Assembly (NCBI RefSeq): GCF_900108555.1
Contig: NZ_FNWV01000005.1
Location: forward strand, 124,001 to 188,000
DNA length: 64,000 bases
Source of the DNA: Ruminococcus flavefaciens
GTDB taxonomy: Bacteria; Bacillota; Clostridia; Oscillospirales; Ruminococcaceae
Direction of reading: 5' to 3'
Of this stretch, positions 8,255 to 17,692 are shown piece after piece. The notes under the pieces were generated by a model that worked only from the letters and a program-made list of their open reading frames with translations, was not told the origin of the DNA and ran no database searches. Both the position numbers and the translations under genes were made by a program. How positions within the stretch are numbered: position 1 is the stretch's first letter; each line of letters starts with the position of its first letter.

Positions 8255-10192
8255 ATGAATAAAAAAGCAACACAAAGTGCTGCGGGGACTGCTGTGAAAA
8301 CAGAAGATGCACTTTTAAATGAAGTGAAAGATCCTATTGAAGCAGCTATTGAGACCGCAGAAGAGAAAAAGCCGCGGTTCCCAAGGCTGAAAAAATACAA
8401 TGAGAAAAGAGAAGCCAATTCATCAAAATACAGCAAATTCAACCGTTTTATAATGATAATATTCCCGTTGTTCATTTGCTGTATGGCGGAGATAACTCAG
8501 TCAAAATATATTTCATCTTTCGTGAACCTTATTACCGAAAGACCTACCGTTTTCGTATTTGACCTTATAATCACAGCCGTAGTTTTCATATTCCTGCTGG
8601 GATTATTCAAAAAAGGCTGGCTGACCATTCTGGTACAGACTTTCATATTCATGGCACTGAGTACAACAGAGCTTTTCAAATACGGAACAAACGGCAATCA
8701 TCTCATACTTTCGGATATGAAGCTTGTCAAAAGCGTAAAAAGCCTTACCTCTTTCGCTTACATAAAGATCACTCCGAGGCTTATCCTTTATTACGTTATA
8801 GCAATTGCTTTTGTATACCTTGCCTTTTACTTTAATCCTAAGATAAAAGCCTCACCGCTCCGCAGAGTGACCATGTGCTGTGCCTGCGCACTGCCGATGG
8901 CAGCACTTATAGTGCTCCCTTCGTTCTATAATCCTGTATATAATGCTTTCAAGCTTGATACAACTGATGCTACAAACGCATTCAAGCTCAATGAAAAATT
9001 TGATAAAAACCATTTCCTTGCATTTCTTGTACAGACCGCTTCGGAAAGCTATGCAAACCGTCTTGTAATACCTGAAACATACAGCGAAGAATACATTAAC
9101 CAGATAACTGATATCCCTGTTGAAACAACTGAGGACTTCAACGGCGGCAAAAAGCCTAATGTTATCGTTATAATGAGTGAATCCTACGCAGATTTCCGAG
9201 TATTTGACGAACTCAAAGTCGATGATAAATACTACAAGTACTTTGACAGAGCGATCTCTGACGGCAAGGGCGGTATCGCAATAACTCCTACATACGCAAG
9301 CTGGACTGTACGTTCAGAATTCGAGCTTCTTTTCGGACTGCCTGTAAGAGGTCTCAATACACCAAATATGCCTCAGCGTGAGCTTGCCGACCGTGTACAG
9401 CCAGCTCTTGCACAGTATTACAAGAGCTGGGGATACAACACCGTTTATGTTCATCCATTCCAGAGCAATTTCTACAGCAGAGCAAAGATATACGGTCACT
9501 TCGGATTTGAGAAAATGATCTATCACGACGATCAGGAAGGCACTACCGATTTTACTGTTCCTGTAGACCACTTTGGTACATATGTTGACGACTCAACTGT
9601 TTTCGATCAGATATTGTATGAGATAAAGGATTCTGACAAACCGATCTATCTCCATACAACAACAATGCAAAATCATCAGCCATACGATCAGGGTGAAGAT
9701 CCCAACAACGAATTCGTAAACTATCTTACATGGATAGAGCATACAAATGATGGTCTCAACGACTTCCTCACTGAACTTAAAAAGGTAGACGAGCCTACTC
9801 TCGTATTCTTTGTGGGAGATCACTTCCCTTCACTCAGAGGTGAAACAAGCGTTTACAATCAGCTCGGCCTGACTGGCGAAAACTGTTCTCCTCTTTATCA
9901 GCAGAAATACTTCTTCTGGAGCAATTATGATGCTGATTTCTCATATATTCCAGAAGAGGAAGTTTCATTCTTCTACATACCATATGTTATAATGAATATC
10001 ATTGACGCTCCACGTGATGCATTTATCGAAAAAATGAACGGCTATATGAAAACACTGCCCGTTTATTCGACCGAGTATAATGATGAGATACCGAGGAACG
10101 ATGAACTTGATATTTTAACTATGGACAGAGTCGTTCTTGAAGACTTTTCACCATCACCTATTCCCGATGATGAGTTATCTACTCACGATTAA
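8255..10192 (+). CDS. LTA synthase family sulfatase-fold protein
   Basis: The 645-residue protein starts with a cytoplasmic tail (about 65 residues), then five hydrophobic segments (to about residue 220), then an extracellular alkaline-phosphatase/sulfatase fold. Visible sites are NVIVIMSESYADF (first metal-binding acidic residue), the nucleophile region TPTYASWTVRSEFELLFGLP, HPFQSNFYSRAKIYGHFGFEKM and LVFFVGDHFPSL with a metal-binding Asp-His. LtaS-type enzymes transfer glycerol phosphate from phosphatidylglycerol to build polyglycerolphosphate. Related proteins modify other glycans, so the exact polymer is uncertain. It has its own promoter and is followed 9 bp later by a small thioesterase gene. 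Confidence 0.85.
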   Translation: MNKKATQSAAGTAVKTEDALLNEVKDPIEAAIETAEEKKPRFPRLKKYNEKREANSSKYSKFNRFIMIIFPLFICCMAEITQSKYISSFVNLITERPTVFVFDLIITAVVFIFLLGLFKKGWLTILVQTFIFMALSTTELFKYGTNGNHLILSDMKLVKSVKSLTSFAYIKITPRLILYYVIAIAFVYLAFYFNPKIKASPLRRVTMCCACALPMAALIVLPSFYNPVYNAFKLDTTDATNAFKLNEKFDKNHFLAFLVQTASESYANRLVIPETYSEEYINQITDIPVETTEDFNGGKKPNVIVIMSESYADFRVFDELKVDDKYYKYFDRAISDGKGGIAITPTYASWTVRSEFELLFGLPVRGLNTPNMPQRELADRVQPALAQYYKSWGYNTVYVHPFQSNFYSRAKIYGHFGFEKMIYHDDQEGTTDFTVPVDHFGTYVDDSTVFDQILYEIKDSDKPIYLHTTTMQNHQPYDQGEDPNNEFVNYLTWIEHTNDGLNDFLTELKKVDEPTLVFFVGDHFPSLRGETSVYNQLGLTGENCSPLYQQKYFFWSNYDADFSYIPEEEVSFFYIPYVIMNIIDAPRDAFIEKMNGYMKTLPVYSTEYNDEIPRNDELDILTMDRVVLEDFSPSPIPDDELSTHD

Positions 10193-10201
10193 GGAGTCAA
10201 T

Positions 10202-10591
10202 ATGAAAGAATTAACCAAAGGCATCACAGGCACATCTGAGCTTACTGTGTCAGAAAAAGAACTTGCTGTAAATGTTGGAAGCGGAAGTCTTGAAGTACTT
10301 GCCACTCCTGTTATGGTAATGCTTATGGAAAAAGCTGCCTGCACTTGTATTTCCGATTTTCTTGAAGGTGACGAAACAACAGTCGGCACAGAAATGAATG
10401 TAAAGCATATCTCTGCAACACCTAAGAATATGAAGGTATGTGCAGAAGCGGAACTTATTGAAATAAACGGCCGTGAACTGATATTCTCTGTAAAAGCCTA
10501 TGACGAAGCAGGAGATATCGGGGAAGGCATACATAAAAGATTTCTTGTATACGGCGAGAAATTCACTGCTAAAGCAAATTCAAAAATTTAA
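10202..10591 (+). CDS. FlK-like thioesterase family protein
   Basis: A 129-residue hot-dog fold protein resembling fluoroacetyl-CoA thioesterase FlK: VSEKELAVNVGSGSLEVLATPVMVMLMEKAA with the Thr/Glu pair of the active site, then GTEMNVKHISATP with the catalytic His, and a C-terminal HKRFLVYGEKF strand. Most relatives in anaerobes are of unknown substrate. Fluoroacetate resistance should not be assumed. Start ATG is 9 bp after the LTA-synthase-like gene (RBS AAGGAG), and the pair ends at a strong terminator. Confidence 0.85.
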   Translation: MKELTKGITGTSELTVSEKELAVNVGSGSLEVLATPVMVMLMEKAACTCISDFLEGDETTVGTEMNVKHISATPKNMKVCAEAELIEINGRELIFSVKAYDEAGDIGEGIHKRFLVYGEKFTAKANSKI

Positions 10592-10598
10592 AGCTAAA

Positions 10599-10668
10599 GG
10601 CTTCCGCAAAATTCGGAAGCCTTTTTCGTATACCAAAGCCCCTTTGATATATCAAAGGGGCTTTTATA
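10599..10668. terminator. Two back-to-back terminators between convergent genes
   Basis: GGCTTCCG/CGGAAGCC followed by five T (10599-10626) ends the plus-strand pair. The palindrome AAAGCCCCTTTGAT/ATCAAAGGGGCTTT (10635-10664) works on both strands and faces the htrA stop. Confidence 0.8.
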
Positions 10669-10684
10669 CACTTTTTAGTTTACA

Positions 10685-12106
10685 TCAGGTTTCAGGTTTT
10701 ACATTCTCACGAATGTTTTTCTGCTCCTGAAGAGTTACCTTTACCTTAACTTCTTTTCCATCACGATATACTGTAAGAGTAATAACATCTCCTACCTTAT
10801 GCTGATTTTTTATCTCATTGAACTTATCACGGGTAGTAACTGATTCACCTTCAATATCCAGTATAATGTCACCAACCATAAGACCTGCAAGATCAGCAGA
10901 ACTTCCCTCTTCGATAGCTCTAATCAGCACTCCCATAGGTACATTATAGAAACGTGACTTTATCTCGTCAATATCAGAAGTATTAATGCCTATCTGTGGT
11001 CTGCCTGTTACATATCTGAAATTAATAAGATCATCAATTATAACTTTAGCTTCTTTCATAGGTATTGCAAAGCAAATTCCTTCTATACTCGCAGCATTGC
11101 TGTTGTAGCTTGATGACATCTTAGCCGAATTGATACCTATTACCTGTCCGCAGCTGTTAAGAAGTGGTCCGCCGGAATTACCGCTATTTATAGCTGCATC
11201 AGTCTGTATAAGATTCATCTTTTTCTCGTTGATATCAATTTTTCTGTTAAGCGCAGAAACTATGCCGCTTGTAACTGTGCCGAAAAGATCAAATCCGAGA
11301 GGATTGCCGACAGCAATTACCAGCTCGCCAACTCTCAGTTCATCGCTGTCACCGATAACAGCAGGTGTAAGCCCCTTTTCATCGACCTTTAATACAGCTA
11401 TATCAGTTTCAACGTCATAAGCAACTATATTAGCCTCATGCTGTGTCTCATCGCTGAAAAGTACAGAAACCTCTGTAGCCTCTCCTGCATTATACTGAGT
11501 ATCAAATACAACGTGGCAATTAGTAACGATGTAGCCGTCCTCAGAAATAATAAAACCTGTGCCTGTAGTAGATATACTTCGCATTAAAGGCTCTGTGTTC
11601 CAGCCCCACATACTGAATGACTGCTGCTGTTCAAATTCAAACGACGAAGCAACACCAACAACCGAAGGCATTATAGCGTCAACAATATCAGGAAGCGGCT
11701 TTGCATCACTGCGTGAAGCAAGCTCTATCAGGCTCGGAAGCTCCTCCTGCGCCTTCTCCTTATCTTCGACCTCTTTTGAAACTGTTTTAGATGACGCATC
11801 ATTCGACAGCTCAACAAGTTCCTCTCTTGTATCTCTCAGGAACTTGTAGACCTGAACTGTTCCTGCACCTAAAATTATAACAGCAAGAACGGCTGCTGAA
11901 CTTTTCATAAAAAAATGCAGATTTTTCCTGCACTTCTTTTTGGAGCTTTCAGAAGTATATGAATAAGAGTTCGGCTCAGAAGCAAAGCTTACCTCGCTGC
12001 TTTTATTATCATTTATATCATCAACATTTTCTTTACGAGAATGATTATTATCATTGAACAAATCTTCGGAATTCAGATCATTATTATCATTATAATTTTC
12101 CGCCAT
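10685..12106 (-). CDS. htrA: HtrA/DegP-like serine protease with PDZ domain
   Basis: From the ATG at 12106 (GGAAGGA upstream) the 473-residue protein has an Asn/Asp/Ser-rich cytoplasmic tail, one membrane segment (about residues 65-90, KSSAAVLAVIILGAGTV), a trypsin-like domain with the triad His in IVTNCHVVFD, Asp in VETDIAVLKVD and Ser in INSGNSGGPLLN, and a C-terminal PDZ domain (RPQIGINTS to the end, with GSSADLAGLMVGDIIL). It is therefore a membrane-anchored protein-quality protease facing the outside. It is a single gene with terminators on both sides. Confidence 0.93.
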   Translation of the reverse strand: MAENYNDNNDLNSEDLFNDNNHSRKENVDDINDNKSSEVSFASEPNSYSYTSESSKKKCRKNLHFFMKSSAAVLAVIILGAGTVQVYKFLRDTREELVELSNDASSKTVSKEVEDKEKAQEELPSLIELASRSDAKPLPDIVDAIMPSVVGVASSFEFEQQQSFSMWGWNTEPLMRSISTTGTGFIISEDGYIVTNCHVVFDTQYNAGEATEVSVLFSDETQHEANIVAYDVETDIAVLKVDEKGLTPAVIGDSDELRVGELVIAVGNPLGFDLFGTVTSGIVSALNRKIDINEKKMNLIQTDAAINSGNSGGPLLNSCGQVIGINSAKMSSSYNSNAASIEGICFAIPMKEAKVIIDDLINFRYVTGRPQIGINTSDIDEIKSRFYNVPMGVLIRAIEEGSSADLAGLMVGDIILDIEGESVTTRDKFNEIKNQHKVGDVITLTVYRDGKEVKVKVTLQEQKNIRENVKPET

Positions 12107-12213
12107 ATTTCTCATCCTTCCATAATAAGTCATTATATTCTATTATAAGCATTTTTGTGATAAATATATGATAACATAAGGAAAAATCATAATTTGCCAT
12201 AAAATATATAATG

Positions 12214-12855
12214 AAAAACAAAAGCCCCGATATTACATCGGGGCTGTAATTATTCTGTTTTATTTTTAAGCGACTTCCATCACTTGGCTAAATTACCCTT
12301 TGGACTCACCCTTTCGGATCAGATTTTTAATGTGTACCTATTTTTCATACGCACATCATTCCTTTAATAAAAGTAATCAAGCAATGTTAGAATTTCTCCA
12401 TTGGAATCACCTATAAATTGTATTTTTTTCGGTATCGCTACATCCGACCCGAATATTCTGCAATTTCATTAAGCAATTAACCTATTTTCTCATTGGACTC
12501 GTCCTTTACTAAAAGATTTTTCGCAATATATCTAAAGACTCATTGTCGAAATTTCAGATAATCTGTATTCAAACTGAGTTTAGACATGAAGCCGTTTAAA
12601 ACAGCAATACGTCAGCCTTGTGAATCGAACTTAAAGTATTTTTGAACTTTACATCAATGGAACAAGCTTTTCAGCCTACATTCCCTCTTAATCAGTTCTA
12701 CTCACTCAGCAAGCCCGCCGGCTTCACGCTGCTGTCTTAACGTTTCTTCCATCGGACTCACTCTCCCTTCCGCGTATAATCATTTACATTGAGACTCACG
12801 TCTCAGTCCAAGTAAATTCAGCTTGGAGTTTCCTTTCGGTCTCTCCTTTTCCTTG
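12214..12855 (-). ncRNA. Putative large (about 635 nt) noncoding RNA
   Basis: The stretch between htrA and the DUF1292 gene has no open reading frame of note on either strand but is a complete transcription unit on the minus strand. It has a consensus promoter at 12861-12889 and a strong intrinsic terminator at 12223-12245 (GCCCCGAT/ATCGGGGC then TTTTG). Within it a motif close to GAGTCCAATGG recurs at 12296-12315, 12396-12411, 12489-12504 and 12747-12763, spaced about 100, 93 and 258 bp. There are also GACTGAGACGTGAGTC-type local pairings. Size recalls the large ornate bacterial RNAs such as ROOL or GOLLD. I cannot confirm membership in any of these, and it may be undescribed. Confidence 0.65.
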
Positions 12856-12860
12856 ATTAT

Positions 12861-12889
12861 ATATTACCACATCATGTGTGAAATGTCAA
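12861..12889 (-). promoter_or_regulatory. Promoter of the large noncoding RNA
   Basis: On the minus strand TTGACA (12884-12889) and TAATAT (12861-12866) are 17 bp apart, one of the best -35 boxes in the window. Transcription should begin near 12854. Confidence 0.75.
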
Positions 12890-12998
12890 TAGAATTCAAT
12901 CAACTTTTAGTTGTTTTTAGTACAATTCGGCATATGCTACAAACATATTATCATTCAATTGTGCATTTTTACCTTTAATTTAATATTATTATTTCCTC

Positions 12999-13027
12999 TT
13001 GATTTTTAAGCAGAAATAGTGTATAAT
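12999..13027 (+). promoter_or_regulatory. Promoter of the DUF1292 gene
   Basis: TTGATT (12999-13004), 17 bp, TATAAT (13022-13027), about 40 bp before the start codon. Confidence 0.7.
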
Positions 13028-13066
13028 ATATTTATCAAAAGGCAATCGCCGGAATGGAGAATTATT

Positions 13067-13357
13067 ATGTCCGAAATGAACGAATACACTCCCGATCTCT
13101 TTGAACTGATCGATGAGGAAGGAAACAAAAAACAGTTTGAGCTTTTTGACGCTGCCGAAATAAACGGTGAACAGTATTATGCTATGCTTCCTGCTATCGA
13201 AGATGATGATTTCCTTAACTCCGACTGTGACCTTGTTATTCTTAAATCAATAGAAGAGGACGGCGAAGAAATTCTTGCTTCTATTGATGACGATGATGAA
13301 TTTGAATCAGTTTCAAGATTTTTCCTTGAAAGATTACAGGACGCTCTTGAGGAATAA
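13067..13357 (+). CDS. DUF1292 family protein
   Basis: About 96 residues from the ATG at 13067, chosen because AATGGAGA lies eight bases upstream. The sequence is strongly acidic and follows the DUF1292 pattern: an FELIDEEGNKKQFELFDAAEINGEQYYAMLPA beta region, then LVILKSIEEDGEEILASIDDDDEF. The family is common in Firmicutes, often near yrrK or mreB-type genes, and its function is unknown. Here it stands alone between the large RNA and the 6S RNA. Confidence 0.85.
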   Translation: MSEMNEYTPDLFELIDEEGNKKQFELFDAAEINGEQYYAMLPAIEDDDFLNSDCDLVILKSIEEDGEEILASIDDDDEFESVSRFFLERLQDALEE

Positions 13358-13394
13358 AAAAATTCATATTTTAATGATTTTACATAAAAAACTC

Positions 13395-13423
13395 TTGATT
13401 TTTTGAAATCTTTATGATATAAT
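13395..13423 (+). promoter_or_regulatory. 6S RNA promoter
   Basis: TTGATT (13395-13400), 17 bp, TATAAT (13418-13423). It places the transcript start at about 13430. Confidence 0.75.
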
Positions 13424-13430
13424 ATATACA

Positions 13431-13624
13431 AGAAAAGAAAAATTTCTGCCTTGTTCGGGTAATTATAGTTTTTATAATCCAACACATAATCCTAGGGAAT
13501 TCGACTCCGTATGTGGACTGCAGACCTCCCGCTTTGCGGAAGAAGGGAGCGAGAAGCATAAGGGCGTTTACCCACCTGCTTCGTGCGGGTTTTATGCACT
13601 ATATGACGGCAAGGCGGATTTTTA
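13431..13624 (+). ncRNA. ssrS: 6S RNA
   Basis: A roughly 190-nt transcript without an open reading frame. Its ends pair (CTGCCTTG at 13446-13453 with CAAGGCGG at 13611-13618), the middle forms a long interrupted hairpin with a large bulge flanked by helices, and a U tract follows the closing stem. This is the architecture of 6S RNA, which mimics an open promoter and sequesters sigma-A RNA polymerase. Identification rests on size, position after a strong promoter and secondary structure. Confidence 0.75.
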
Positions 13625-13642
13625 TTACATTTTCTAATATTT

Positions 13643-13672
13643 AAGCCCGAAAGCATTGCTCTCGGGCTTTCT
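13643..13672. terminator. Bidirectional hairpin between 6S RNA and hydrolase gene
   Basis: AAGCCCGA and TCGGGCTT pair across a ten-base loop with T-rich sequence on the plus side. It also lies directly after the stop of the minus-strand hydrolase. Confidence 0.65.
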
Positions 13673-13674
13673 TA

Positions 13675-14709
13675 TTATGCAGCTTCCTGCTGTTTCATTT
13701 CATTCGATCTCCATTTCTGTATTTCATCAACAAGAACGTCAAGGCTTGTAAAGTGCAGATAATGCTCACCTTCTATAACAGTTACCTTGCTATTGGGATT
13801 TGTTACAACGTCTTTGTGTATCTGCTCCCATGAATCCATGCTCTCAGTGTTTGCCTTTGCAAGTACATAAAGAACAGGAACTTCCGAAGGGAATTTCATA
13901 TCATAGCATTTTTTCATATTCTCAGGAAGTTCATTCATTTCGTCCATCTGAGTGTCTGTAAGTGATGCGGTGCAGTATAAAGCAAGCGCCTTATCCCTGT
14001 CGTCCTCTGTAAGAGTTGGTATCTGCTCCATTGTTTTGTCAAATGAAAGCTCGGTTATCAAACGCTCAATACCTGTTTTTACAAATGCTACTCTTATTAT
14101 CTTGTACAGCATTCTTGTATTCTTAGGCTTTGCTATCCACGGTGCATCATCTGACTGATGTGGCAGAGAAGCATCAATGCCGATAAAGGCTTCAACTTCA
14201 TCTGTATACTGATTAGCATAATACAGGCTATAGAGTCCTGCTATGGAATGTCCTATAATGGTATATTTATCATATTTTAGATACTGCATCAGCTCGTGAA
14301 GCTCTTCACAGTAATTCTCAACAGTACGCTTTCTGTCTGTTCCGTCACTGAGACCTACGCCCAGAGGTTCAACTATGATCATTTTATAATCATCTTTAAG
14401 CCTGTCCGCAAATGTATCAAATTCATAGTGTGCAGTGCTGCAACCATATCCGGGCAGTACAACAGCCACATCATCTGACTTGCTGTCATAAAAAGTATAG
14501 TTTATCCTGTCTCCGTGAGATGTTGTAAAGTATTCACCGTATGCATCGGCAAATATCTTTCTGTCACTCTTACACTTTATGTGGTGTCTTACAGCAAGTA
14601 TTGCTACTGCAACAAGGATCATCAGAAAAAGTATACCAAAGAATTTCAGTATTTTTCTTCCAATTCTGCGTGGTTTTTTTACCGGATTTGTTACGTCGTT
14701 GTTTTTCAT
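13675..14709 (-). CDS. Alpha/beta hydrolase, membrane-anchored
   Basis: A 344-residue protein with a basic N-terminus and one membrane segment (about residues 22-45), then an alpha/beta-hydrolase domain. The nucleophile elbow is IIGHSIAGLYS (Ser within GHSIAG), the oxyanion region is VVLPGYGCS, and the C-terminal catalytic His is likely in EGEHYLHFTS. The domain should face outside the cell. Substrate unknown. Single-gene unit on the minus strand between the 6S RNA and nrdG. Confidence 0.85.
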   Translation of the reverse strand: MKNNDVTNPVKKPRRIGRKILKFFGILFLMILVAVAILAVRHHIKCKSDRKIFADAYGEYFTTSHGDRINYTFYDSKSDDVAVVLPGYGCSTAHYEFDTFADRLKDDYKMIIVEPLGVGLSDGTDRKRTVENYCEELHELMQYLKYDKYTIIGHSIAGLYSLYYANQYTDEVEAFIGIDASLPHQSDDAPWIAKPKNTRMLYKIIRVAFVKTGIERLITELSFDKTMEQIPTLTEDDRDKALALYCTASLTDTQMDEMNELPENMKKCYDMKFPSEVPVLYVLAKANTESMDSWEQIHKDVVTNPNSKVTVIEGEHYLHFTSLDVLVDEIQKWRSNEMKQQEAA

Positions 14710-14784
14710 ATGATTTCTCCTTTTTTCGACATTTTAGGACTTTATTATACAACATTCGACATTTACTTGTCAATTATAAAAAAA

Positions 14785-14816
14785 TAATACCTCTGAATGT
14801 ACTTCAGAGGTATTAC
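14785..14816 (-). terminator. nrdDG terminator-like hairpin
   Basis: On the minus strand AATACCTCTGAA pairs with TTCAGAGGTATT and is followed by a run of seven T, just past the nrdG stop at 14843. Confidence 0.8.
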
Positions 14817-14842
14817 ATCTTATTTATGGAGCAGTAAAAGTA

Positions 14843-15343
14843 TCATGGCTCTGCTTCAACAGCACGCCCTTCTGCAAGACTTTTACCGCAGTCGATATAT
14901 CTTTGATTTGAACTTCCGCGGAACTTTATCTCCCAATCCTTCTGAGCAAGGATAAACGGTCCATCGATCAGATAATCCGTTACCGAAAGGAGCTCGTTCC
15001 AGTGGTTTTTATCACGGTTTTCGTAAAGATGCTCGAACGTGTAGCCCGTATATGTAATAATATTCAGTCCCAGCTTCTTTATCTCCGTTCCAAGCACTGC
15101 AAGAGCTTCCGCCTGACAGAAAGGCTCACCGCCGCTGAATGTCACACCGTCCAGAAGCGGATTAGTCTTTATCTTTTCAAGCAGTTCCTCTGTAGTTGTT
15201 ACAGTTCCGCCGTCGAAATCATGAGTCTGAGGATTATGGCAGCCCTCACAGTTATGAGGACAGCCTTGTACAAAAACAGAAAATCTTATTCCCGGACCGT
15301 CTACTATTGAGTCATTAACAGTTCCGGCAATCCTGATATTCAT
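14843..15343 (-). CDS. nrdG: Anaerobic ribonucleotide reductase activating protein
   Basis: The 166-residue radical-SAM enzyme carries CxxxCxxC as C28, C32 and C35 in GCPHNCEGCHN for its 4Fe-4S cluster, and the GGEPF SAM-binding motif. It uses SAM to generate the glycyl radical on NrdD. The start (MNIRIAG) lies 10 bp after the nrdD stop, so both are made from one mRNA. The C-terminal tail is slightly longer than in the minimal family members. Confidence 0.95.
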   Translation of the reverse strand: MNIRIAGTVNDSIVDGPGIRFSVFVQGCPHNCEGCHNPQTHDFDGGTVTTTEELLEKIKTNPLLDGVTFSGGEPFCQAEALAVLGTEIKKLGLNIITYTGYTFEHLYENRDKNHWNELLSVTDYLIDGPFILAQKDWEIKFRGSSNQRYIDCGKSLAEGRAVEAEP

Positions 15344-15353
15344 TTATATCACC

Positions 15354-17672
15354 TTATACATTATGCTTTACTCGGTCATGCTCCTCAGCACGCTTACCGT
15401 CATTGAAACGATCGAGTGTACCTACAAGATAACCTGTGATACGGCGTATCCTGTCGAAAGCAACATTGTTTGAATGTTCCTTTCTGCCGCAGCATGGACA
15501 AGTCTCGCCGATAATACCTGTATATCCGCAGCACGGATCACGGTCAACAGGGTGGTTGATAGCACCGTAGCCTATTCCCGACTCCTTCATGCAGCGAACG
15601 ATCTTCTCGAAAGCACTAAGGTTTTCAAGTGGATCACCGTCAAGCTCAATGTAGCTGATGTGACCTGCATTGGTAAGCTCATGGTAAGGAGCTTCTATCT
15701 TTATCTTCTCAAATGCGCTTATCGGATAGTAAACAGGTACATGGAAAGAGTTTGTATAGTAATCACGGTCTGTAACACCTTCGATTATACCGTACTTCTT
15801 TGCGTCCATACGTACAAAACGTCCTGATAAGCCTTCAGCAGGAGTTGCAAGAAGTGAGAAGTTAAGACCTGTTCTCTTTGACTCTTCATCAAGGCGGCGT
15901 CTCATAGATGTAACTATCTCGATACCGAGCTCTCTTGCTTCTTCACTCTCTCCGTGATGAGCACCGATAAGAGCCTTTAAAGTTTCAGCAAGTCCGATAA
16001 AGCCTACTGAAAGTGTGCCGTGCTTGAGCACTTCACCTACTGTATCATCGGGTGAAAGCTTGTCAGAGTCGATCCATATGCCCTGTCCCATAAGGAAAGG
16101 ATAGTTTCTCACTCTCTTCTGGGCCTGTATCTTGAAACGATGCATGAGCTGGTCGATAACGAGCTCTACCTTTTCTTCGAGCATATCAAAGAAAAGACCA
16201 ACATTGTGATCTGCCTTGATAGCAAGACGAGGAAGATTGATAGATGTAAAGCTGAGGTTTCCTCTGCCTGTTACTATCTCTCTTGAAGGATCATAGTTAT
16301 TTCCGATAACTCTTGTACGACATCCCATATATGCTATCTCGGTATCAGGATTGCCCTCCTTGTAATACTGGAGATTATACGGAGCATCAATAAATGAGAA
16401 ATTCGGGAAAAGACGCTTTGCAGAAACTCTGCAAGCGAGCTTGAAAAGATCATAGTTAGGATCGGTCGGATTATAGTTGATACCGTCCTTTATCTTGAAA
16501 ATATGTATCGGGAAGATAGGAGTCTCGCCGTTGCCGAGACCTGCTTCCTGAGCGAGAAGAACGTTCTTGATGACCATTCTTCCCTCGGGGGAAGTATCTG
16601 TACCGTAGTTTATGGAACTGAACGGTGTCTGCGCACCTGCACGGCTGTTCATGGTATTAAGGTTGTGGATAAGTGCTTCCATAGCCTGATAAGTAGCTCT
16701 GTCTGTTTCCTTTTCAGCATTTCTTGTGGCGAAAGCCTGAATTTTTTCAGCAGTTTCCTTATCTGTATATTTCAGCAGAAGCTCCATTTCCTTTTCCTGA
16801 TAGCCGTTATCCTGTGCAAGAACGGGTTTCAGACCAAAGTTCTCGGATATTTCTTTCTTTATACCGTCTATTACCTCGAATTCATTGTCCACACCGCAGA
16901 TAAGGGAAAGAGCTCTTGCAACATTCTGTGTATATCTTGCTGCGTAAGTTTTCTTTACGCCCTCAGCCATTGCGTAATCAAAAGTAGGTACGCTCTGACC
17001 GCCGTGCTGGTCGTTCTGGTTGGACTGGATAGCGATACAGGCAAGAGCTGAATAGCTTGCTATATCGTTAGGCTCTCTGAGGAAGCCGTGACCTGTAGAA
17101 AAACCGTTTGTAAAGAGCTTTTTCAGATCTATCTGTGTACAGGTCGTTGTAAGTGTATAGAAATCGAGATCGTGTATATGTATATCGCCCTCGCGGTGAG
17201 CCTTTGCATGAGCGGGCTCAAGGACGTACATCTCATAATATTCCTTTGCTGATACCGAACCGTACTTGAGCATTGTGCCCATAGCGGTATCGCCGTCTAT
17301 ATTAGCGTTTTCACGCTTTATATCACTGTCTTTTGCGGGACTGAAGGTAAGCTCATTGAGCACGCACATCAGATTGGTCTTCATCTCACGGGAGCGTGTA
17401 CGCTCGTAACGGTAGAGAATATATGCCTTTGCTGTTTTAGCGTGACCTTTTTCAATAAGGACTTTCTCAACAAGATCCTGTATCTCTTCAACAGTTGGAG
17501 TTTTTCCTGGATTTTGTTCCTCATATAGTCGGCAGACCTCAACAGCAACGTCCATTGCAACATTGAAATCTGTACCGCCGCGTGTCTGCGCAGCCTTGAA
17601 AATAGCATTTGCTATCTTCTCTATATTAAAAGGAACTTTTCTTCCGTCTCTTTTAATAATGTGGATTATCAT
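15354..17672 (-). CDS. nrdD: Anaerobic ribonucleoside-triphosphate reductase
   Basis: The class III reductase that makes deoxyribonucleotides without oxygen, about 772 residues. It has an N-terminal ATP-cone (KRDGRKVPFNIEKIANAIFKA), a long catalytic barrel, a zinc site built from CCGYTG and CPCCGRKE near the end, and the radical glycine in RRITGYLVGTLDRFNDGK. The start is uncertain: the ATG at 17684 is only one base from GGAGG, while the ATG at 17672 is 13 bases away and gives the usual N-terminus. nrdG follows at once. A NrdR box and promoter lie upstream. Confidence 0.95.
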   Translation of the reverse strand: MIIHIIKRDGRKVPFNIEKIANAIFKAAQTRGGTDFNVAMDVAVEVCRLYEEQNPGKTPTVEEIQDLVEKVLIEKGHAKTAKAYILYRYERTRSREMKTNLMCVLNELTFSPAKDSDIKRENANIDGDTAMGTMLKYGSVSAKEYYEMYVLEPAHAKAHREGDIHIHDLDFYTLTTTCTQIDLKKLFTNGFSTGHGFLREPNDIASYSALACIAIQSNQNDQHGGQSVPTFDYAMAEGVKKTYAARYTQNVARALSLICGVDNEFEVIDGIKKEISENFGLKPVLAQDNGYQEKEMELLLKYTDKETAEKIQAFATRNAEKETDRATYQAMEALIHNLNTMNSRAGAQTPFSSINYGTDTSPEGRMVIKNVLLAQEAGLGNGETPIFPIHIFKIKDGINYNPTDPNYDLFKLACRVSAKRLFPNFSFIDAPYNLQYYKEGNPDTEIAYMGCRTRVIGNNYDPSREIVTGRGNLSFTSINLPRLAIKADHNVGLFFDMLEEKVELVIDQLMHRFKIQAQKRVRNYPFLMGQGIWIDSDKLSPDDTVGEVLKHGTLSVGFIGLAETLKALIGAHHGESEEARELGIEIVTSMRRRLDEESKRTGLNFSLLATPAEGLSGRFVRMDAKKYGIIEGVTDRDYYTNSFHVPVYYPISAFEKIKIEAPYHELTNAGHISYIELDGDPLENLSAFEKIVRCMKESGIGYGAINHPVDRDPCCGYTGIIGETCPCCGRKEHSNNVAFDRIRRITGYLVGTLDRFNDGKRAEEHDRVKHNV

Positions 17673-17692
17673 TTTCTTTGTCATACCTCCAA

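Noticed and set aside
10202..10591. Fluoroacetate resistance gene
   Set aside because: FlK-like fold alone does not show this substrate. Most anaerobe homologs are of unknown function.
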